From Paenibacillus sp. CC-CFT747 (GTDB taxonomy: Bacteria; Bacillota; Bacilli; Paenibacillales; NBRC-103111), in contig CP106741.1 in assembly GCA_030323305.1 (NCBI GenBank), forward strand, positions 2,167,501 to 2,227,500: DNA of 60,000 nt, read 5' to 3'. Below are positions 23,677 to 37,730 of the stretch, in pieces (position 1 is the stretch's first letter; the number at the start of each line of letters is the position of its first letter). The position numbers and the translations under genes are program-made. The notes beneath the pieces were generated by a model. It was not told the origin of the DNA. It searched no databases and saw only the letters and a list, made by a program, of their open reading frames with translations.

Positions 23677-24042
23677 ATGAGCAAAGAGCAAATCTTGGAA
23701 GCCATCAAAGGCATGACGGTTTTGGAACTGAACGATCTGGTTAAAGCAATCGAAGAAGAATTCGGAGTAACGGCAGCAGCTCCTGTAGCCGTAATGGGCG
23801 GCGCCGGAGCAGCAGCAGAAGCCGAAGAGCAAAGCGAATTCGACGTAATCCTGACGAGCGCTGGCGCTTCCAAAATCAACGTTATCAAAGTGGTTCGCGA
23901 AATCACGGGCCTCGGCTTGAAAGAAGCAAAAGACCTGGTAGACGGCGCACCGAAGCCAATCAAAGAAAAAGTATCCAAAGAGGATGCAGAAGCTTTGAAA
24001 GCCAAATTGACCGAAGCTGGGGCAAGCGTAGAAGTAAAATAA
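23677..24042 (+). CDS. rplL: 50S ribosomal protein L7/L12
   Basis: 121 residues: N-terminal dimerisation helices, an Ala-rich hinge (about 34-50) and the C-terminal factor-binding domain with [20 protein letters not shown]. Recruits EF-Tu and EF-G. ATG preceded by GGAGG. Confidence 0.98.
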   Translation: MSKEQILEAIKGMTVLELNDLVKAIEEEFGVTAAAPVAVMGGAGAAAEAEEQSEFDVILTSAGASKINVIKVVREITGLGLKEAKDLVDGAPKPIKEKVSKEDAEALKAKLTEAGASVEVK

Positions 24043-24052
24043 TGCACCACGA

Positions 24053-24083
24053 CCCCTTGAAGGCTGGCCTTCAAGGGGTTTTT
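24053..24083 (+). terminator. terminator after rplL
   Basis: CCCCTTGAAGG / CCTTCAAGGGG perfect 11-bp stem, loop CTGG, then TTTTT. Confidence 0.93.
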
Positions 24084-24131
24084 CATCCATAGGGGAAAAG
24101 ACACGCGAAGCCCAATGAGGAGGAACCCGCC

Positions 24132-24755
24132 TTGACTGAGCACTACTATACCAGTAAACCGTCTGTTAAAAGCGAGACTAGGCTGATCGAAGACAAGCTG
24201 AGAGGGCGCAAGTTTACTTTTGCCACCGATGCGGGAGTATTCTCGAAAGGCGGAATCGATTTTGGCAGTCGGCTGCTGATCGAAACGATGGAGATGGGCA
24301 TAGACGACAAAGTGCTCGACATCGGCTGCGGGTATGGTCCGATCGGGTTAAGCGCGGCGACTCTGTCCTCTAAAGGACAAGTGGTTATGCTCGACATCAA
24401 CGAACGCGCGGTAGAGTTGGCTCGTGAGAATGCAAAGCGAAATTCCCTTTCCAATGTTCGGGTGGTCCAAAGCAACATATTGGAAGCGGTAGCCCAAGAA
24501 ACGTTTGATTGCATTTTGACGAATCCGCCCATCCGTACGGGCAAAGAAACGGTTCACCGGATTTTTGAAGAGGCTTATCATCATCTTAATCCCGGCGGCT
24601 CCCTATGGGTGGTGATCCAGAAGAAGCAAGGGTCCCCTTCCGCTTATGCCAAGCTGGAGAGCCTGTTTGGGGAATGCGAAGAGGTAACCAAAGACAAAGG
24701 CTACCGGATTTTCCGCAGCATTCGGCATGAAGAATATGGCGAAATTAGAAATTGA
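24132..24755 (+). CDS. RsmC-like 16S rRNA guanine methyltransferase (YbxB family)
   Basis: 207 residues from a TTG start with GAGGAGG upstream. SAM-binding motif I VLDIGCGYGPIGL (about 62-74), acidic motif VVMLDIN, and the class motif IV NPPIRTGK typical of exocyclic-amine guanine methyltransferases. Resembles the C-terminal half of E. coli RsmC and B. subtilis YbxB. Located between rplL and rpoB as in Bacillus. The rpoB promoter overlaps its stop codon. Confidence 0.92.
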   Translation: MTEHYYTSKPSVKSETRLIEDKLRGRKFTFATDAGVFSKGGIDFGSRLLIETMEMGIDDKVLDIGCGYGPIGLSAATLSSKGQVVMLDINERAVELARENAKRNSLSNVRVVQSNILEAVAQETFDCILTNPPIRTGKETVHRIFEEAYHHLNPGGSLWVVIQKKQGSPSAYAKLESLFGECEEVTKDKGYRIFRSIRHEEYGEIRN

Positions 24756-24780
24756 CTATCGTTCGCCGATGTGGTATTAT
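24752..24780 (+). promoter_or_regulatory. sigma-A promoter of rpoB-rpoC
   Basis: TTGACT (24752-24757), 17-nt spacer, TATTAT (24775-24780), with a second TATAAT-like hexamer slightly downstream. The -35 box overlaps the methyltransferase stop codon. Confidence 0.75.
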
Positions 24781-24786
24781 AATAAA

Positions 24787-25063
24787 ATGTCAGCATAAAA
24801 TGGGCTATATGTCTTTACTTAACTAAAATGTCAAGACTTTTTTATTTGCGGGAATAAAAATTTGCTTCCGTGAGTATAATGTTTAGATTTTAGGCAAATC
24901 TACAGATTATGGTGATTTTTTCATAACGACATAGGAAATCAAGAGACTTTGACGGCAATATGTTTGTTATGAGAAGTCCATAAGAGGGGCTTCGCATGAA
25001 GCTTTTTCTTGTTTTTTAGAAGAATCACAGTTTCATTGAGTAGACACAAGGGGTGAAGAAAAG
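24787..25063 (+). other. long rpoB leader, no gene seen
   Basis: About 275 nt untranslated, AT-rich. A weak hairpin with GGCTTC / GAAGCT arms (about 24988-25010) followed by T-rich sequence could attenuate. No conserved RNA family is recognised. Confidence 0.5.
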
Positions 25064-28000
25064 TTGGCAGGACATCTTGTACAATTTGGACGACGTAAAC
25101 GCAGAAGCTATGCTCGAATTAACGAGGTGCTGGAAATTCCTAACCTGATAGAAATCCAACAGAAATCATACCAATGGTTTCTGGATGAAGGATTACGGGA
25201 GATGTTTCAGGATATTTCCCCAATTCAGGACTTTACAGGGAATCTGGTGCTGGAATTTATCGACTACAGCTTAGGAGAGCCCAAGTACAATGTCGATGAT
25301 TCCAAGGAACGCGACGTTACGTACGCAGCCCCTTTACGCGTTAAGGTTCGTTTGTTTAATAAAGAAACGGGCGAAGTGAAAGAGCAGGAAGTCTTTATGG
25401 GTGATTTCCCTCTGATGACCGAAACCGGAACCTTTATTATCAACGGTGCGGAACGTGTTATCGTCAGCCAGCTCGTTCGTTCTCCCAGCGTCTACTTCAG
25501 TACGAAAGTTGATAAGAACGGCAAAAAAACCTTTACCGCTACCGTGATCCCTAATCGCGGAGCTTGGCTTGAGCTGGAAACTGACGCCAAAGATATCATC
25601 TATGTAAGGATTGACCGTACGCGCAAAATTCCGGTGACCGTACTCCTGCGGGCGCTTGGATTCGGCAGCGATGCAGAGATTCTTGAGCTGCTTGGCGACA
25701 ATGAATATATTCGCAATACGCTGGACAAGGACAGCACGGATTCCACGGAAAAGGCCCTCATCGAGATTTATGAGAGGCTGCGTCCGGGCGAGCCGCCAAC
25801 CCTCGACAATGCGAGGAGCTTGCTGGTAGCCCGTTTCTTCGATCCGAAACGCTATGATCTTGCCAATGTAGGCCGCTATAAAATTAACAAGAAGCTTCAT
25901 ATTAAGAACCGCTTGTTCAATCAGCGGCTCGCCGAGACTCTGGTGGATCCTGAAACCGGTGAAATCATTGCCGAAGCCGGGCAGATGCTCGACCGCCGTT
26001 TGCTGGATCAGGTGCTTCCTTATCTCGAAAAGGGAGTGGGCTTCAAGGATTATACCGTTCATAACGGTGTAACCGATGAGGATACCATTCCTATGCAGGT
26101 GGTTGAAGTTTATTCTCCGCTGGAAGACGGGAAAATAACCAAGGTTATTGCTAACCGCAATATCGACAAGTCGGTTAAGAACATTACCCCTGCGGATATT
26201 ATTTCTTCCATCAATTATTTTATTAACCTACTTCATGGAATTGGAAACACGGACGATATTGACCATCTGGGCAACCGCCGTCTCCGTTCCGTGGGCGAAC
26301 TGCTTCAGAACCAGTTCCGGATCGGGCTCTCCCGTATGGAGCGTGTGGTTCGCGAGCGGATGTCCATTCAGGATGCCAATGTGATTACCCCGCAGGCCCT
26401 GATCAACATACGTCCGGTTATCGCCTCCATTAAGGAGTTCTTCGGCAGCTCCCAGCTGTCTCAGTTTATGGACCAGACGAATCCGCTGGCCGAGTTGACG
26501 CACAAACGCCGTCTTTCGGCGCTTGGGCCCGGCGGTTTGACGCGGGAGCGTGCGGGCTTCGAAGTTCGTGACGTTCACCACAGTCACTACGGCCGGATGT
26601 GTCCGATCGAGACGCCGGAGGGACCGAACATCGGTCTGATCAACTCCCTGTCTACGTTCGCTCGTATTAACGAATACGGGTTCATCGAGGCTCCTTACCG
26701 TTGGGTGGATCCCAACACGGGCGTCGTGACGGAGCAAATCGCTTATCTCACAGCGGACGAGGAAGATAACTACGTCGTGGCACAGGCCAACGCCGTGCTG
26801 ACGGATAGCAATACCTTTGAGGAAGAACAGGTTATCGTCCGTTTCAAAGATGATATTCTTACGCTTCCTCGTGAACGCGTTGACTATATGGACGTATCCC
26901 CGAAACAGGTCGTTTCGGTGGCGACGGCGTTGATTCCGTTCCTGGAGAACGATGACTCCAACCGTGCGCTGATGGGTTCGAACATGCAGCGGCAGGCCGT
27001 TCCTCTCCTTATCCCGAAATCTCCTCTCGTAGGAACCGGGATGGAACACAAAGCCGCGAAGGATTCCGGCGTATGTATTGTAGCCCGTCATGACGGGTTC
27101 ATTGAGCGGGCGTCCGCTAACGAAATCTGGCTTCGCCGCCAGCAGATGGTTGACGGCAAGCTGGTCAACGGCGACCTGGACAAATATAAGCTTCATAAGT
27201 TTATGCGTTCCAACCAAGGAACCTGCATCAACCAGCGTCCGCTCGCTCATCGCGGAGATGTTGTTAAAGCCGGCGACATTCTGGCCGACGGCCCTTCGAC
27301 AGAGCAAGGGGAATTGGCGCTCGGACGCAACGTAGTCGTCGCCTTCATGACATGGGAGGGCTACAACTACGAGGATGCCATCCTGCTGAGCGAGAAGCTG
27401 GTTAAGGAAGATGTTTACACCTCGATCCACATTGAAGAATACGAATCGGAAGCCCGAGATACGAAGCTTGGGCCGGAAGAGATTACCCGTGATATCCCTA
27501 ACGTCGGGGAAGATGCGCTGAAGAATTTGGATGAGCGCGGAATTATCCGTGTTGGGGCGGAAATCGCCGCCGGCGATATCCTCGTAGGGAAAGTAACGCC
27601 TAAAGGGGTTACCGAGCTGACGGCGGAAGAGCGTCTGCTTCATGCGATCTTCGGGGAGAAAGCAAGAGAAGTCCGCGACACCTCGCTCCGTGTTCCTCAC
27701 GGAACCGACGGAATCGTGGTTGACGTTAAGGTCTTTACCCGAGAGAACGGGGACGAGTTGCCGCCGGGAGTTAACCAGCTTGTTCGTGTCTATATCGCAC
27801 AGAAGAGAAAGATCTCCGAAGGCGACAAAATGGCCGGACGCCACGGGAACAAAGGGGTTATCGCCCGCATCCTTCCGGAGGAAGACATGCCGTTCCTGCC
27901 GGATGGCACGCCGGTACAGGTTGTATTGAACCCGCTCGGGGTTCCTTCCCGGATGAACATCGGGCAGGCTTTCGAGGTTCACTTGGGAATGGCCGCCAAA

Positions 28001-28600
28001 GCGCTTGGCATTCACACCGCCACGCCGGTATTTGACGGGGCTCGCGAGGATGACGTGTTTGACACCATGGAAGAAGCCGGCATGAATCGCAGCGGGAAAA
28101 CGATCCTTTACGACGGACGCAGCGGCGAGCCGTTCGAGCGGGAAGTTACCGTGGGCGTCATGTACATGATTAAGCTGGCTCACATGGTTGATGATAAAAT
28201 CCATGCCCGTTCGACGGGTCCATACTCTCTCGTTACCCAGCAGCCTCTCGGCGGTAAAGCCCAGTTCGGCGGGCAGCGTTTCGGGGAGATGGAGGTTTGG
28301 GCGCTGGAAGCCTACGGTGCGGCTTATACCCTCCAGGAAATTCTGACGGTTAAGTCGGATGACGTGGTAGGGCGCGTGAAGACCTACGAATCCATTGTCA
28401 AAGGCGAGAATGTTCCGGAGCCAGGCGTTCCTGAATCGTTCAAGGTTCTGATTAAAGAGCTTCAAAGCTTGGGCATGGATGTCAAAATCCTCTCTGCGGA
28501 TGAGGAAGAAATCGAAATGAAGGAATCCGACGAGGACGAAGATGCGGGAAGCGACAAGCTGAACCTGAACCTCGAAGGAGCCGAGATGGGCGCGGAGTAA
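25064..28600 (+). CDS. rpoB: RNA polymerase beta subunit
   Basis: 1178 residues from a TTG start with GGGGTG upstream. Family segments are continuous with no frameshift. The rifampicin region around residues 458-490 reads [16 protein letters not shown] then [12 protein letters not shown], the susceptible form at the usual resistance positions (Gln, Asp, His, Arg, Ser all present). Also present: [12 protein letters not shown] near the active site and the [21 protein letters not shown]-terminal clamp segment. The acidic tail (DEDEDAGSD) is typical of Bacillales. Confidence 0.99.
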   Translation: MAGHLVQFGRRKRRSYARINEVLEIPNLIEIQQKSYQWFLDEGLREMFQDISPIQDFTGNLVLEFIDYSLGEPKYNVDDSKERDVTYAAPLRVKVRLFNKETGEVKEQEVFMGDFPLMTETGTFIINGAERVIVSQLVRSPSVYFSTKVDKNGKKTFTATVIPNRGAWLELETDAKDIIYVRIDRTRKIPVTVLLRALGFGSDAEILELLGDNEYIRNTLDKDSTDSTEKALIEIYERLRPGEPPTLDNARSLLVARFFDPKRYDLANVGRYKINKKLHIKNRLFNQRLAETLVDPETGEIIAEAGQMLDRRLLDQVLPYLEKGVGFKDYTVHNGVTDEDTIPMQVVEVYSPLEDGKITKVIANRNIDKSVKNITPADIISSINYFINLLHGIGNTDDIDHLGNRRLRSVGELLQNQFRIGLSRMERVVRERMSIQDANVITPQALINIRPVIASIKEFFGSSQLSQFMDQTNPLAELTHKRRLSALGPGGLTRERAGFEVRDVHHSHYGRMCPIETPEGPNIGLINSLSTFARINEYGFIEAPYRWVDPNTGVVTEQIAYLTADEEDNYVVAQANAVLTDSNTFEEEQVIVRFKDDILTLPRERVDYMDVSPKQVVSVATALIPFLENDDSNRALMGSNMQRQAVPLLIPKSPLVGTGMEHKAAKDSGVCIVARHDGFIERASANEIWLRRQQMVDGKLVNGDLDKYKLHKFMRSNQGTCINQRPLAHRGDVVKAGDILADGPSTEQGELALGRNVVVAFMTWEGYNYEDAILLSEKLVKEDVYTSIHIEEYESEARDTKLGPEEITRDIPNVGEDALKNLDERGIIRVGAEIAAGDILVGKVTPKGVTELTAEERLLHAIFGEKAREVRDTSLRVPHGTDGIVVDVKVFTRENGDELPPGVNQLVRVYIAQKRKISEGDKMAGRHGNKGVIARILPEEDMPFLPDGTPVQVVLNPLGVPSRMNIGQAFEVHLGMAAKALGIHTATPVFDGAREDDVFDTMEEAGMNRSGKTILYDGRSGEPFEREVTVGVMYMIKLAHMVDDKIHARSTGPYSLVTQQPLGGKAQFGGQRFGEMEVWALEAYGAAYTLQEILTVKSDDVVGRVKTYESIVKGENVPEPGVPESFKVLIKELQSLGMDVKILSADEEEIEMKESDEDEDAGSDKLNLNLEGAEMGAE

Positions 28601-28660
28601 CAGAGGACCGATCAGGTTTGGCACGACTATCAAGATGTTAATTTTAAGGAGGGTTGCTCC

Positions 28661-31600
28661 TTGATCGACGTGAATAACTTTGAATATATGAAAATCGGAT
28701 TGGCTTCCCCGGAGAAGATCCGTTCATGGTCGCGCGGCGAGGTAAAAAAACCGGAAACCATTAATTACAGAACCTTGAAGCCGGAGAAAGAAGGTCTTTT
28801 CTGCGAAAAGATCTTCGGACCGACCAAGGACTGGGAATGCCATTGCGGTAAATACAAGCGGGTCCGCTATAAAGGCGTCGTTTGTGACCGTTGTGGAGTT
28901 GAGGTTACCCGTCAGAAGGTCCGCCGTGAGCGTATGGGTCATATTGAATTGGCTGCTCCGGTATCGCATATTTGGTACTTTAAAGGAATCCCGAGCCGGA
29001 TGGGTCTGGCTCTGGATATGTCCCCGCGTTCTCTAGAAGAAGTTATTTACTTCGCTTCCTATGTCGTGACGGATCCGGGAGATACGCCTTTAGAGAAGAA
29101 GCAGCTTCTCTCCGAGAAAGAATACCGCAGCTACCGTGAGAAGTACGGCTATGCTTTCCAAGCTGGTATGGGTGCTGAAGCCGTTAAGAAGCTTCTTCAG
29201 GACATCGATGTCGATCGGGAACTGGATATGCTGAAGGAAGAGCTGAGAACAGCCCAAGGACAACGCCGCAACCGGGCGATTAAGCGCCTTGAAGTCATCG
29301 AAGCTTTCCGTAACTCCAAGAACCTGCCGGAGTGGATGGTGCTGGATGTCCTTCCCGTTATCCCTCCGGAGCTTCGTCCGATGGTACAGCTGGACGGGGG
29401 GCGTTTTGCGACCTCCGACCTTAACGATCTTTACCGCAGGGTTATCAACCGGAACAACCGCCTGAAGCGTCTGCTTGACCTAGGCGCACCGGATATTATC
29501 GTCCAGAACGAGAAACGGATGCTCCAGGAAGCTGTTGACGCCTTGATCGACAACGGACGACGCGGCCGTCCGGTAACGGGACCGGGTAACCGTCCGTTGA
29601 AATCCCTCAGCCATATGCTGAAAGGGAAACAGGGGCGCTTCCGTCAGAACCTGCTGGGTAAGCGGGTAGACTACTCGGGCCGTTCCGTTATCGTAGTAGG
29701 GCCGAGTCTGAAGATGTACCAGTGCGGACTTCCGAAGGAAATGGCGCTGGAACTGTTCAAGCCTTTCGTTATGAAAGAGCTGGTTAATAAAGGTCTTGCC
29801 CATAATATTAAGAGCGCTAAGCGGAAAGTCGAACGCAGCAGCTCGGATGTATGGGACGTGCTGGAAGAGGTCATCAAGGAACATCCGGTGCTTCTGAACC
29901 GTGCCCCCACACTGCACAGATTGGGGATCCAGGCGTTCGAGCCGATTCTCGTGGAAGGCCGCGCGATTAAGCTTCACCCGCTCGTATGTACGGCTTACAA
30001 CGCGGACTTTGATGGTGACCAGATGGCGGTTCACGTTCCGCTTTCGGCTGAAGCCCAGGCAGAAGCACGTCTTCTGATGCTGGCCGCAGGCAACATCCTT
30101 AACCCTAAGGACGGCAAACCGGTCGTTACGCCTTCGCAGGATATGGTTCTGGGAAGCTTCTACCTGACCATGGCCAACCGCAAGGCCAAAGGATCCGGCT
30201 TGATTCTCGGGTCTGTTAAGGAAGCCATCTCCCTGTACCAGAGAGGAATTGCTTCTCTGCATGCCGTGGTGGCCATCCCGGCGAAGGTCCTGAACAAAAC
30301 GAGCTTCACCGAAGAACAGCAGAACGCTATGCTCGTCACCACCATCGGGAAAATCATTTTCAATGAAATCTTCCCTCCTGAATTCCCTTACATCAACGAG
30401 GCGACCAAAGCCAACTTGAACAACGGAACGCCGGATGAATATTTCGCCTTCGAGAAAGGAGCGGACCTCCGCGCCAAAATCGAAGAGACACCTGAGAAAA
30501 TTGCCATCGGCAAAGAGTACCTGGGAACCATTATCGGAGAGTGCTTCCGCCGTTACCATACGACGCAAACCTCCGTTATTCTCGATAAAATCAAAGAGCT
30601 GGGCTTTACCTACTCGACCAAAGCAGGGATTACGATCGCCGTATCCGATGTTACGGTTCCGCAGGAAAAAGCACGGATCATTAAAGAATCCGAAGAGAAG
30701 GTCAGCACCGTTACGAACCAGTACCGCCGCGGCTTGATCACGGATGAAGAACGGTACGACCGCGTTATCGCCATCTGGAGCAAAGCCAAGGACGAAATTA
30801 CGGATATTCTGATGAAATCCTTGGACAAATTCAACTCCATTAACATGATGGTGGAGTCGAAGGCGCGGGGTAACAAATCGCAGATCACCCAGCTTGGCGG
30901 AATGCGCGGTCTTATGGCGAACCCGTCCGGTAAGATTATCGAGCTTCCGATTATTTCGAACTTCCGTGAAGGCCTCACCGTATTGGAGTACTTCATCTCC
31001 ACTCACGGTGCCCGTAAAGGTCTTGCCGATACGGCCCTTCGTACCGCTGACTCCGGTTACCTGACCCGTCGTCTCGTCGACGTAGCCCAGGACGTTATCG
31101 TTCGGGAAGAAGACTGCGGCACCGACAAGGGCTTTACCGTCAGCAAGATTCAGGACGGCAAAGAGGTTATCGAGGACCTGTACGACCGGATCGAAGGCCG
31201 ATACTCGTTCGAAACGGTCAAGCATCCGCAAACCGGCGAAGTGATTGTCGCGCGCAACGAGCTTATCGAAGCAACCATTGCGGACGCTATTGTCAATGCC
31301 GGAGTCGAACAGCTGCAAATCCGTTCCGTTCTTAGCTGCCGCGCCCGCCATGGCGTCTGTAAGAAGTGCTATGGGCGTAACCTGGCAACCGGTCAGCACG
31401 TGGAGATTGGGGAAGCGGTCGGCATTATCGCAGCCCAGTCGATCGGGGAGCCGGGAACCCAGCTGACGATGCGTACGTTCCATACCGGGGGCGTTGCCGG
31501 AGATGACATTACCCAAGGTTTGCCTCGTATCCAGGAATTGTTTGAGGCCCGTAACCCGAAAGGGCAGGCCATCATTTCCGAGATCGACGGAACGATCAAG

Positions 31601-32302
31601 GATATCCGGGAAGCCAAAGACCGCCGCGAAATCGAGGTTCAAGGCGAAGCCGAGTCCAAGGTGTATGCTGTTACCTACGGTTCCCGTATCCGGGTAACCA
31701 AGGGACAGCAGATCGAAGCCGGCGATGAACTGACGGACGGTTCGATCGACCCGAAAGATATGCTCCGGATCAAAGGGATCCGCGGCGTACAGAACTATAT
31801 CCTCCAGGAAGTTCAGCGCGTATACCGTAACCAGGGTGTAGAGATCAACGACAAGCACATCGAGGTTATGGTTCGCCAGATGCTTCGCAAAATCCGCGTT
31901 GTCGATGCGGGTGATACCGTTCTGCTGCCAGGAGCTTTCGTAGACATTCACGAGTACGAAGCAGCCAACAAGAGTGTGCTGATTACGGGATCAGAGCCTG
32001 CCGTAGCCAAGCCGGTATTGCTCGGTATTACCAAGGCATCCCTTGAAACGGATTCGTTCCTTTCCGCCGCCTCCTTCCAGGAGACTACGAGAGTTCTTAC
32101 GGATGCCGCTATCAAAGGGAAGGTCGATCAGCTGCTCGGCCTTAAGGAGAACGTCATTATCGGTAAGCTGATTCCGGCTGGAACCGGGATGGCCCGCTAC
32201 CGCAATATCCGGATTGTCGATCCGAATGAAGAAACAGCCGAGGCTGAAGGTTCGGAAGGCCAGGAATCCAAGGATGACGGAGAAGTGCCGTTGGAAGTTT
32301 AA
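28661..32302 (+). CDS. rpoC: RNA polymerase beta' subunit
   Basis: 1213 residues, TTG start behind AAGGAGG. N-terminal zinc ribbon (CHCGKYK ... CDRCG, about 60-78), catalytic Mg-binding [12 protein letters not shown] (about 447-458), second zinc site ([13 protein letters not shown]) and trigger-loop segment [10 protein letters not shown] (about 935-945). Intact, including a 6-G run at 29396-29401 read correctly as DGGR, which shows that long G runs are not always miscalled in this sequence. Acidic C-terminus. Confidence 0.99.
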   Translation: MIDVNNFEYMKIGLASPEKIRSWSRGEVKKPETINYRTLKPEKEGLFCEKIFGPTKDWECHCGKYKRVRYKGVVCDRCGVEVTRQKVRRERMGHIELAAPVSHIWYFKGIPSRMGLALDMSPRSLEEVIYFASYVVTDPGDTPLEKKQLLSEKEYRSYREKYGYAFQAGMGAEAVKKLLQDIDVDRELDMLKEELRTAQGQRRNRAIKRLEVIEAFRNSKNLPEWMVLDVLPVIPPELRPMVQLDGGRFATSDLNDLYRRVINRNNRLKRLLDLGAPDIIVQNEKRMLQEAVDALIDNGRRGRPVTGPGNRPLKSLSHMLKGKQGRFRQNLLGKRVDYSGRSVIVVGPSLKMYQCGLPKEMALELFKPFVMKELVNKGLAHNIKSAKRKVERSSSDVWDVLEEVIKEHPVLLNRAPTLHRLGIQAFEPILVEGRAIKLHPLVCTAYNADFDGDQMAVHVPLSAEAQAEARLLMLAAGNILNPKDGKPVVTPSQDMVLGSFYLTMANRKAKGSGLILGSVKEAISLYQRGIASLHAVVAIPAKVLNKTSFTEEQQNAMLVTTIGKIIFNEIFPPEFPYINEATKANLNNGTPDEYFAFEKGADLRAKIEETPEKIAIGKEYLGTIIGECFRRYHTTQTSVILDKIKELGFTYSTKAGITIAVSDVTVPQEKARIIKESEEKVSTVTNQYRRGLITDEERYDRVIAIWSKAKDEITDILMKSLDKFNSINMMVESKARGNKSQITQLGGMRGLMANPSGKIIELPIISNFREGLTVLEYFISTHGARKGLADTALRTADSGYLTRRLVDVAQDVIVREEDCGTDKGFTVSKIQDGKEVIEDLYDRIEGRYSFETVKHPQTGEVIVARNELIEATIADAIVNAGVEQLQIRSVLSCRARHGVCKKCYGRNLATGQHVEIGEAVGIIAAQSIGEPGTQLTMRTFHTGGVAGDDITQGLPRIQELFEARNPKGQAIISEIDGTIKDIREAKDRREIEVQGEAESKVYAVTYGSRIRVTKGQQIEAGDELTDGSIDPKDMLRIKGIRGVQNYILQEVQRVYRNQGVEINDKHIEVMVRQMLRKIRVVDAGDTVLLPGAFVDIHEYEAANKSVLITGSEPAVAKPVLLGITKASLETDSFLSAASFQETTRVLTDAAIKGKVDQLLGLKENVIIGKLIPAGTGMARYRNIRIVDPNEETAEAEGSEGQESKDDGEVPLEV

Positions 32303-32311
32303 TAGGGGCGT

Positions 32312-32359
32312 TCAAGAAAGTTCATAAATTCCCAGCAGGGAAGGCATGAACTTTCTTGA
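32312..32359 (+). repeat. 14-bp perfect inverted repeat between rpoC and the L7Ae-like gene
   Basis: TCAAGAAAGTTCAT (32312-32325) and ATGAACTTTCTTGA (32346-32359) are exact complements. Between them TTCCC/GGGAA (32329-32333 / 32338-32342) can extend a second helix. The sequence after the 3' arm is not a clean T tract, so this may be a weak rpoC terminator, an RNA processing site or an operator; its 3' arm contains the -35 box of the next promoter. Confidence 0.85.
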
Positions 32360-32384
32360 CACCGTATTTTTGAAATGATACTAT
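32356..32384 (+). promoter_or_regulatory. promoter of the L7Ae-like gene and str operon
   Basis: TTGACA (32356-32361), 17-nt spacer, TACTAT (32379-32384). The -35 box overlaps the end of the inverted repeat. Confidence 0.75.
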
Positions 32385-32438
32385 ATCGAAGTGTGCCAAA
32401 AACAATAGTTAACTTACCTGTGCTTTGGAGGACTGAGA

Positions 32439-32693
32439 ATGCCCCTTGATAAAGTGAAACAGGCTGGGAAATTAAGTGTTGGCACGAAACAGGCGACAAG
32501 AATGGTCGAGCTTGGAAAAGCTTCTGAGATGTTCGTTGCCAAAGATGCAGATCCGCGTATCACAACCAAAATAGTGAACCTCTGCCGTAAATGCGGAGTC
32601 AAAGTTACCTATGTGGATTCCATGAAACAGCTTGGAAAAGCTTGCGGAATAGAAGTGGGAGCGGCCGTGGCCGCTGTCGCGAATGAGGAATAG
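32439..32693 (+). CDS. L7Ae-family k-turn RNA-binding ribosomal protein (YbxF type)
   Basis: 84 residues, an L7Ae/L30e/S12e/Gadd45 fold: [25 protein letters not shown] then [12 protein letters not shown]. subtilis YbxF at the same locus binds kink-turn RNA and associates with ribosomes. It sits between rpoC and rpsL. GGAGG precedes the ATG. Confidence 0.93.
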   Translation: MPLDKVKQAGKLSVGTKQATRMVELGKASEMFVAKDADPRITTKIVNLCRKCGVKVTYVDSMKQLGKACGIEVGAAVAAVANEE

Positions 32694-32695
32694 AC

Positions 32696-32742
32696 AATGT
32701 TTTTATTTCAGGAAAGGCATCGGGTCTTGAGATAAAAACATT
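32696..32742 (+). promoter_or_regulatory. rpsL leader hairpin
   Basis: AATGTTTTTATTTCA (32696-32710) pairs with TGAGATAAAAACATT (32728-32742): 15 pairs with one G-T and a 17-nt loop. It begins 3 nt after the L7Ae-like stop codon and is not followed by a T tract, so it is more likely an mRNA stability or regulatory element than a terminator. Confidence 0.7.
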
Positions 32743-32812
32743 TCGTTTGCTCAAACGCGACTCACCTGGATCTGTGGACTTAGAAGTATACTTCATTGGA
32801 AGGGGTGCCGAA

Positions 32813-33235
32813 ATGCCAACAATCAATCAGCTAGTTCGTAAAGGACGTCAAGCGAAAGTAGAGAAATCCAAATCGCCTGCTCTGCAAAAAGGATTCAACG
32901 CCTTGAAAAGAGAAGAAACCGATCTGAGCGCTCCGCAAAAACGTGGAGTATGCACCCGTGTCGGTACGATGACTCCTAAGAAGCCTAACTCCGCACTGCG
33001 TAAATATGCGCGTGTTCGTCTGACTAACCGTGTAGAGGTAACAGCCTACATCCCGGGTATTGGTCACAACCTGCAGGAGCACAGTGTTGTTCTTGTTCGT
33101 GGCGGAAGGGTAAAAGACTTGCCAGGTGTACGTTACCACATCGTTCGCGGTGCATTGGATACCGCTGGGGTTAACAACCGTATGCAAGCTCGTTCGAAGT
33201 ACGGAACGAAGCGTCCTAAAGCTAAAAAATCCTAA
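32813..33235 (+). CDS. rpsL: 30S ribosomal protein S12
   Basis: 140 residues from ATG 32813 (AAGGGGTG upstream; [12 protein letters not shown] matches the family start, so the frame from 32747 is rejected). Bacillus-type insertion near residues 25-40. The streptomycin-site segment TPKKPNS (54-60) and [10 protein letters not shown] are wild type. First gene of the rpsL-rpsG-fusA-tuf (str) group. Confidence 0.98.
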   Translation: MPTINQLVRKGRQAKVEKSKSPALQKGFNALKREETDLSAPQKRGVCTRVGTMTPKKPNSALRKYARVRLTNRVEVTAYIPGIGHNLQEHSVVLVRGGRVKDLPGVRYHIVRGALDTAGVNNRMQARSKYGTKRPKAKKS

Positions 33236-33272
33236 TGATTACTATTGATCTTTTTGAGAAAGGGGGATAACA

Positions 33273-33743
33273 ATGCCACGTAAAGGTCCCGTAACACGCA
33301 GAGACGTTTTGCCTGATCCGATTTACAGCAGCAAGCTCGTTACTCGTCTGATTAACCGCATCATGATCGACGGTAAGAGAGGAACGGCTCAGAAAATTCT
33401 GTACAATGCCTTCAACACGATTCAAGAGCGTACAGGCAAGGATCCGATGGAAGTTTTCGAACAAGCCATCAAGAACATTATGCCGGTATTGGAAGTTAAA
33501 GCTCGTCGTGTAGGTGGTGCCAACTATCAGGTGCCGATCGAAGTTAAACCGGAACGCCGCACATCCTTGGGATTGCGTTGGTTGGTTAACTACTCCCGCC
33601 TGCGCGGTGAGAAAACGATGGAAGAAAGACTCGCTTCCGAGATTATCGACGCCAGCAACAACACCGGCGCTGCTGTTAAGAAGCGCGAAGATACGCACAA
33701 AATGGCGGAAGCCAACAAAGCGTTCGCTCACTACCGCTGGTAG
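33273..33743 (+). CDS. rpsG: 30S ribosomal protein S7
   Basis: 156 residues. [18 protein letters not shown] start, [11 protein letters not shown] and the C-terminal [15 protein letters not shown]. Binds the 3' domain of 16S rRNA near the E site. AAAGGGGG upstream of the ATG. Confidence 0.98.
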   Translation: MPRKGPVTRRDVLPDPIYSSKLVTRLINRIMIDGKRGTAQKILYNAFNTIQERTGKDPMEVFEQAIKNIMPVLEVKARRVGGANYQVPIEVKPERRTSLGLRWLVNYSRLRGEKTMEERLASEIIDASNNTGAAVKKREDTHKMAEANKAFAHYRW

Positions 33744-33782
33744 GATATAAGCAGAACCACACATTAGAAAGGAGACCCACCC

Positions 33783-35857
<2,075 letters not shown>

Positions 35858-35893
35858 CATATTAACAAGTTAAATTAAGGAGGAATCGTTACA

Positions 35894-37084
35894 ATGGGAA
35901 AAGCTAAATTCGAACGTAATAAACCGCACGTTAACATCGGTACTATCGGTCACGTTGACCATGGTAAAACGACCCTGACGGCTGCAATCACAACTGTACT
36001 GTCCAAAAGATATGGTGGCGCAGCTGTAGCTTTCGACCAAATCGACAAAGCTCCGGAAGAGCGCGAGCGCGGGATCACGATCTCCACGGCTCACGTTGAA
36101 TACGAAACTCCTAACCGTCACTACGCTCACGTTGACTGCCCAGGCCACGCTGACTATGTTAAAAACATGATCACCGGTGCAGCTCAAATGGACGGAGCTA
36201 TCCTGGTTGTATCCGCAGCTGACGGCCCAATGCCGCAAACGCGCGAGCACATCCTGCTCTCCCGCCAGGTAGGCGTTCCTTACATCGTCGTATTCATGAA
36301 CAAATGCGACATGGTAGAAGACGAAGAGCTTCTGGAACTGGTTGAAATGGAAATTCGCGACCTGCTGAGCGAGTATGAATTCCCAGGCGACGATACTCCA
36401 ATCGTTCGTGGTTCCGCTCGTGAAGCTCTGCAAAACCCAGACGGCGAGTGGGCTAACAAAATCGTTGAGCTCTTCGAGCAAATCGATACCTACATCCCAA
36501 CTCCTGAGCGCGACACTGACAAGCCTTTCCTTATGCCTGTCGAGGACGTGTTCTCCATCACGGGCCGTGGTACGGTTGCTACCGGTCGTGTAGAGCGCGG
36601 TACGGTTAAAGTCGGCGACGAGATCGAAATCATCGGTCTGGTTGAAGAAACGAAGAAATCCGTTGTTACGGGCGTTGAAATGTTCCGTAAGCTTCTGGAT
36701 TCCGCTCAAGCCGGTGACAACATCGGAGCCCTGCTTCGTGGTGTAGACCGCAGCAACATCGAGCGCGGCCAAGTATTGGCTAAGCCAGGTTCCGTTAAGC
36801 CTCACACGAACTTCAGCGCTCAAATCTACGTTCTGACCAAAGAAGAGGGTGGCCGTCACAAGCCTTTCTTCACAGGCTACCGTCCACAGTTCTACTTCCG
36901 TACAACGGACGTAACGGGTATCATCAACCTGCCAGAAGGTACCGAAATGGTTATGCCTGGCGACAACATCACGGTAACGGTTGAGCTGATCGCTCCTATC
37001 GCTATCGAAGAAGGTACTCGCTTCGCTATCCGCGAAGGCGGACGTACGGTTGGTGCCGGTGCGGTTGCTACGATCTCCAAGTAA
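35894..37084 (+). CDS. tuf: elongation factor Tu
   Basis: 396 residues. P-loop [10 protein letters not shown] (residues 18-27), [13 protein letters not shown] and the beta-barrel domains 2 and 3 are intact. Delivers aminoacyl-tRNA to the ribosome. AAGGAGG upstream; followed by a strong terminator that ends the str group. Confidence 0.99.
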   Translation: MGKAKFERNKPHVNIGTIGHVDHGKTTLTAAITTVLSKRYGGAAVAFDQIDKAPEERERGITISTAHVEYETPNRHYAHVDCPGHADYVKNMITGAAQMDGAILVVSAADGPMPQTREHILLSRQVGVPYIVVFMNKCDMVEDEELLELVEMEIRDLLSEYEFPGDDTPIVRGSAREALQNPDGEWANKIVELFEQIDTYIPTPERDTDKPFLMPVEDVFSITGRGTVATGRVERGTVKVGDEIEIIGLVEETKKSVVTGVEMFRKLLDSAQAGDNIGALLRGVDRSNIERGQVLAKPGSVKPHTNFSAQIYVLTKEEGGRHKPFFTGYRPQFYFRTTDVTGIINLPEGTEMVMPGDNITVTVELIAPIAIEEGTRFAIREGGRTVGAGAVATISK

Positions 37085-37101
37085 TAAGCTTTCGGCTTAC
37101 C

Positions 37102-37135
37102 AAGGACTCTCACCTTCGGGTGGGAGTCCTTTTTA
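37102..37135 (+). terminator. terminator after tuf
   Basis: AAGGACTCTCACC / GGTGGGAGTCCTT arms with a TTCG tetraloop and TTTTT. Confidence 0.95.
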
Positions 37136-37219
37136 TATAGAAGCTTCACTCGGTTTAAAGCCATACGCTTATGGAAAAAACTATAGAAAATAAAATAGAA
37201 AGAAAAGCAGGGATTTCCC

Positions 37220-37248
37220 TTGCTTTCTTGGGCTCTTTTTTATATAAT
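37220..37248 (+). promoter_or_regulatory. promoter of the S10 ribosomal protein operon
   Basis: TTGCTT (37220-37225), 17-nt spacer, consensus TATAAT (37243-37248). A short imperfect hairpin (AGCAGGGA / TCCCTTGCT) overlaps the -35. Confidence 0.72.
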
Positions 37249-37254
37249 AGTGAA

Positions 37255-37695
<441 letters not shown>

Positions 37696-37730
37696 TACAT
37701 TATGAAACGTAAAGGGAATGAGGTGTCAAC

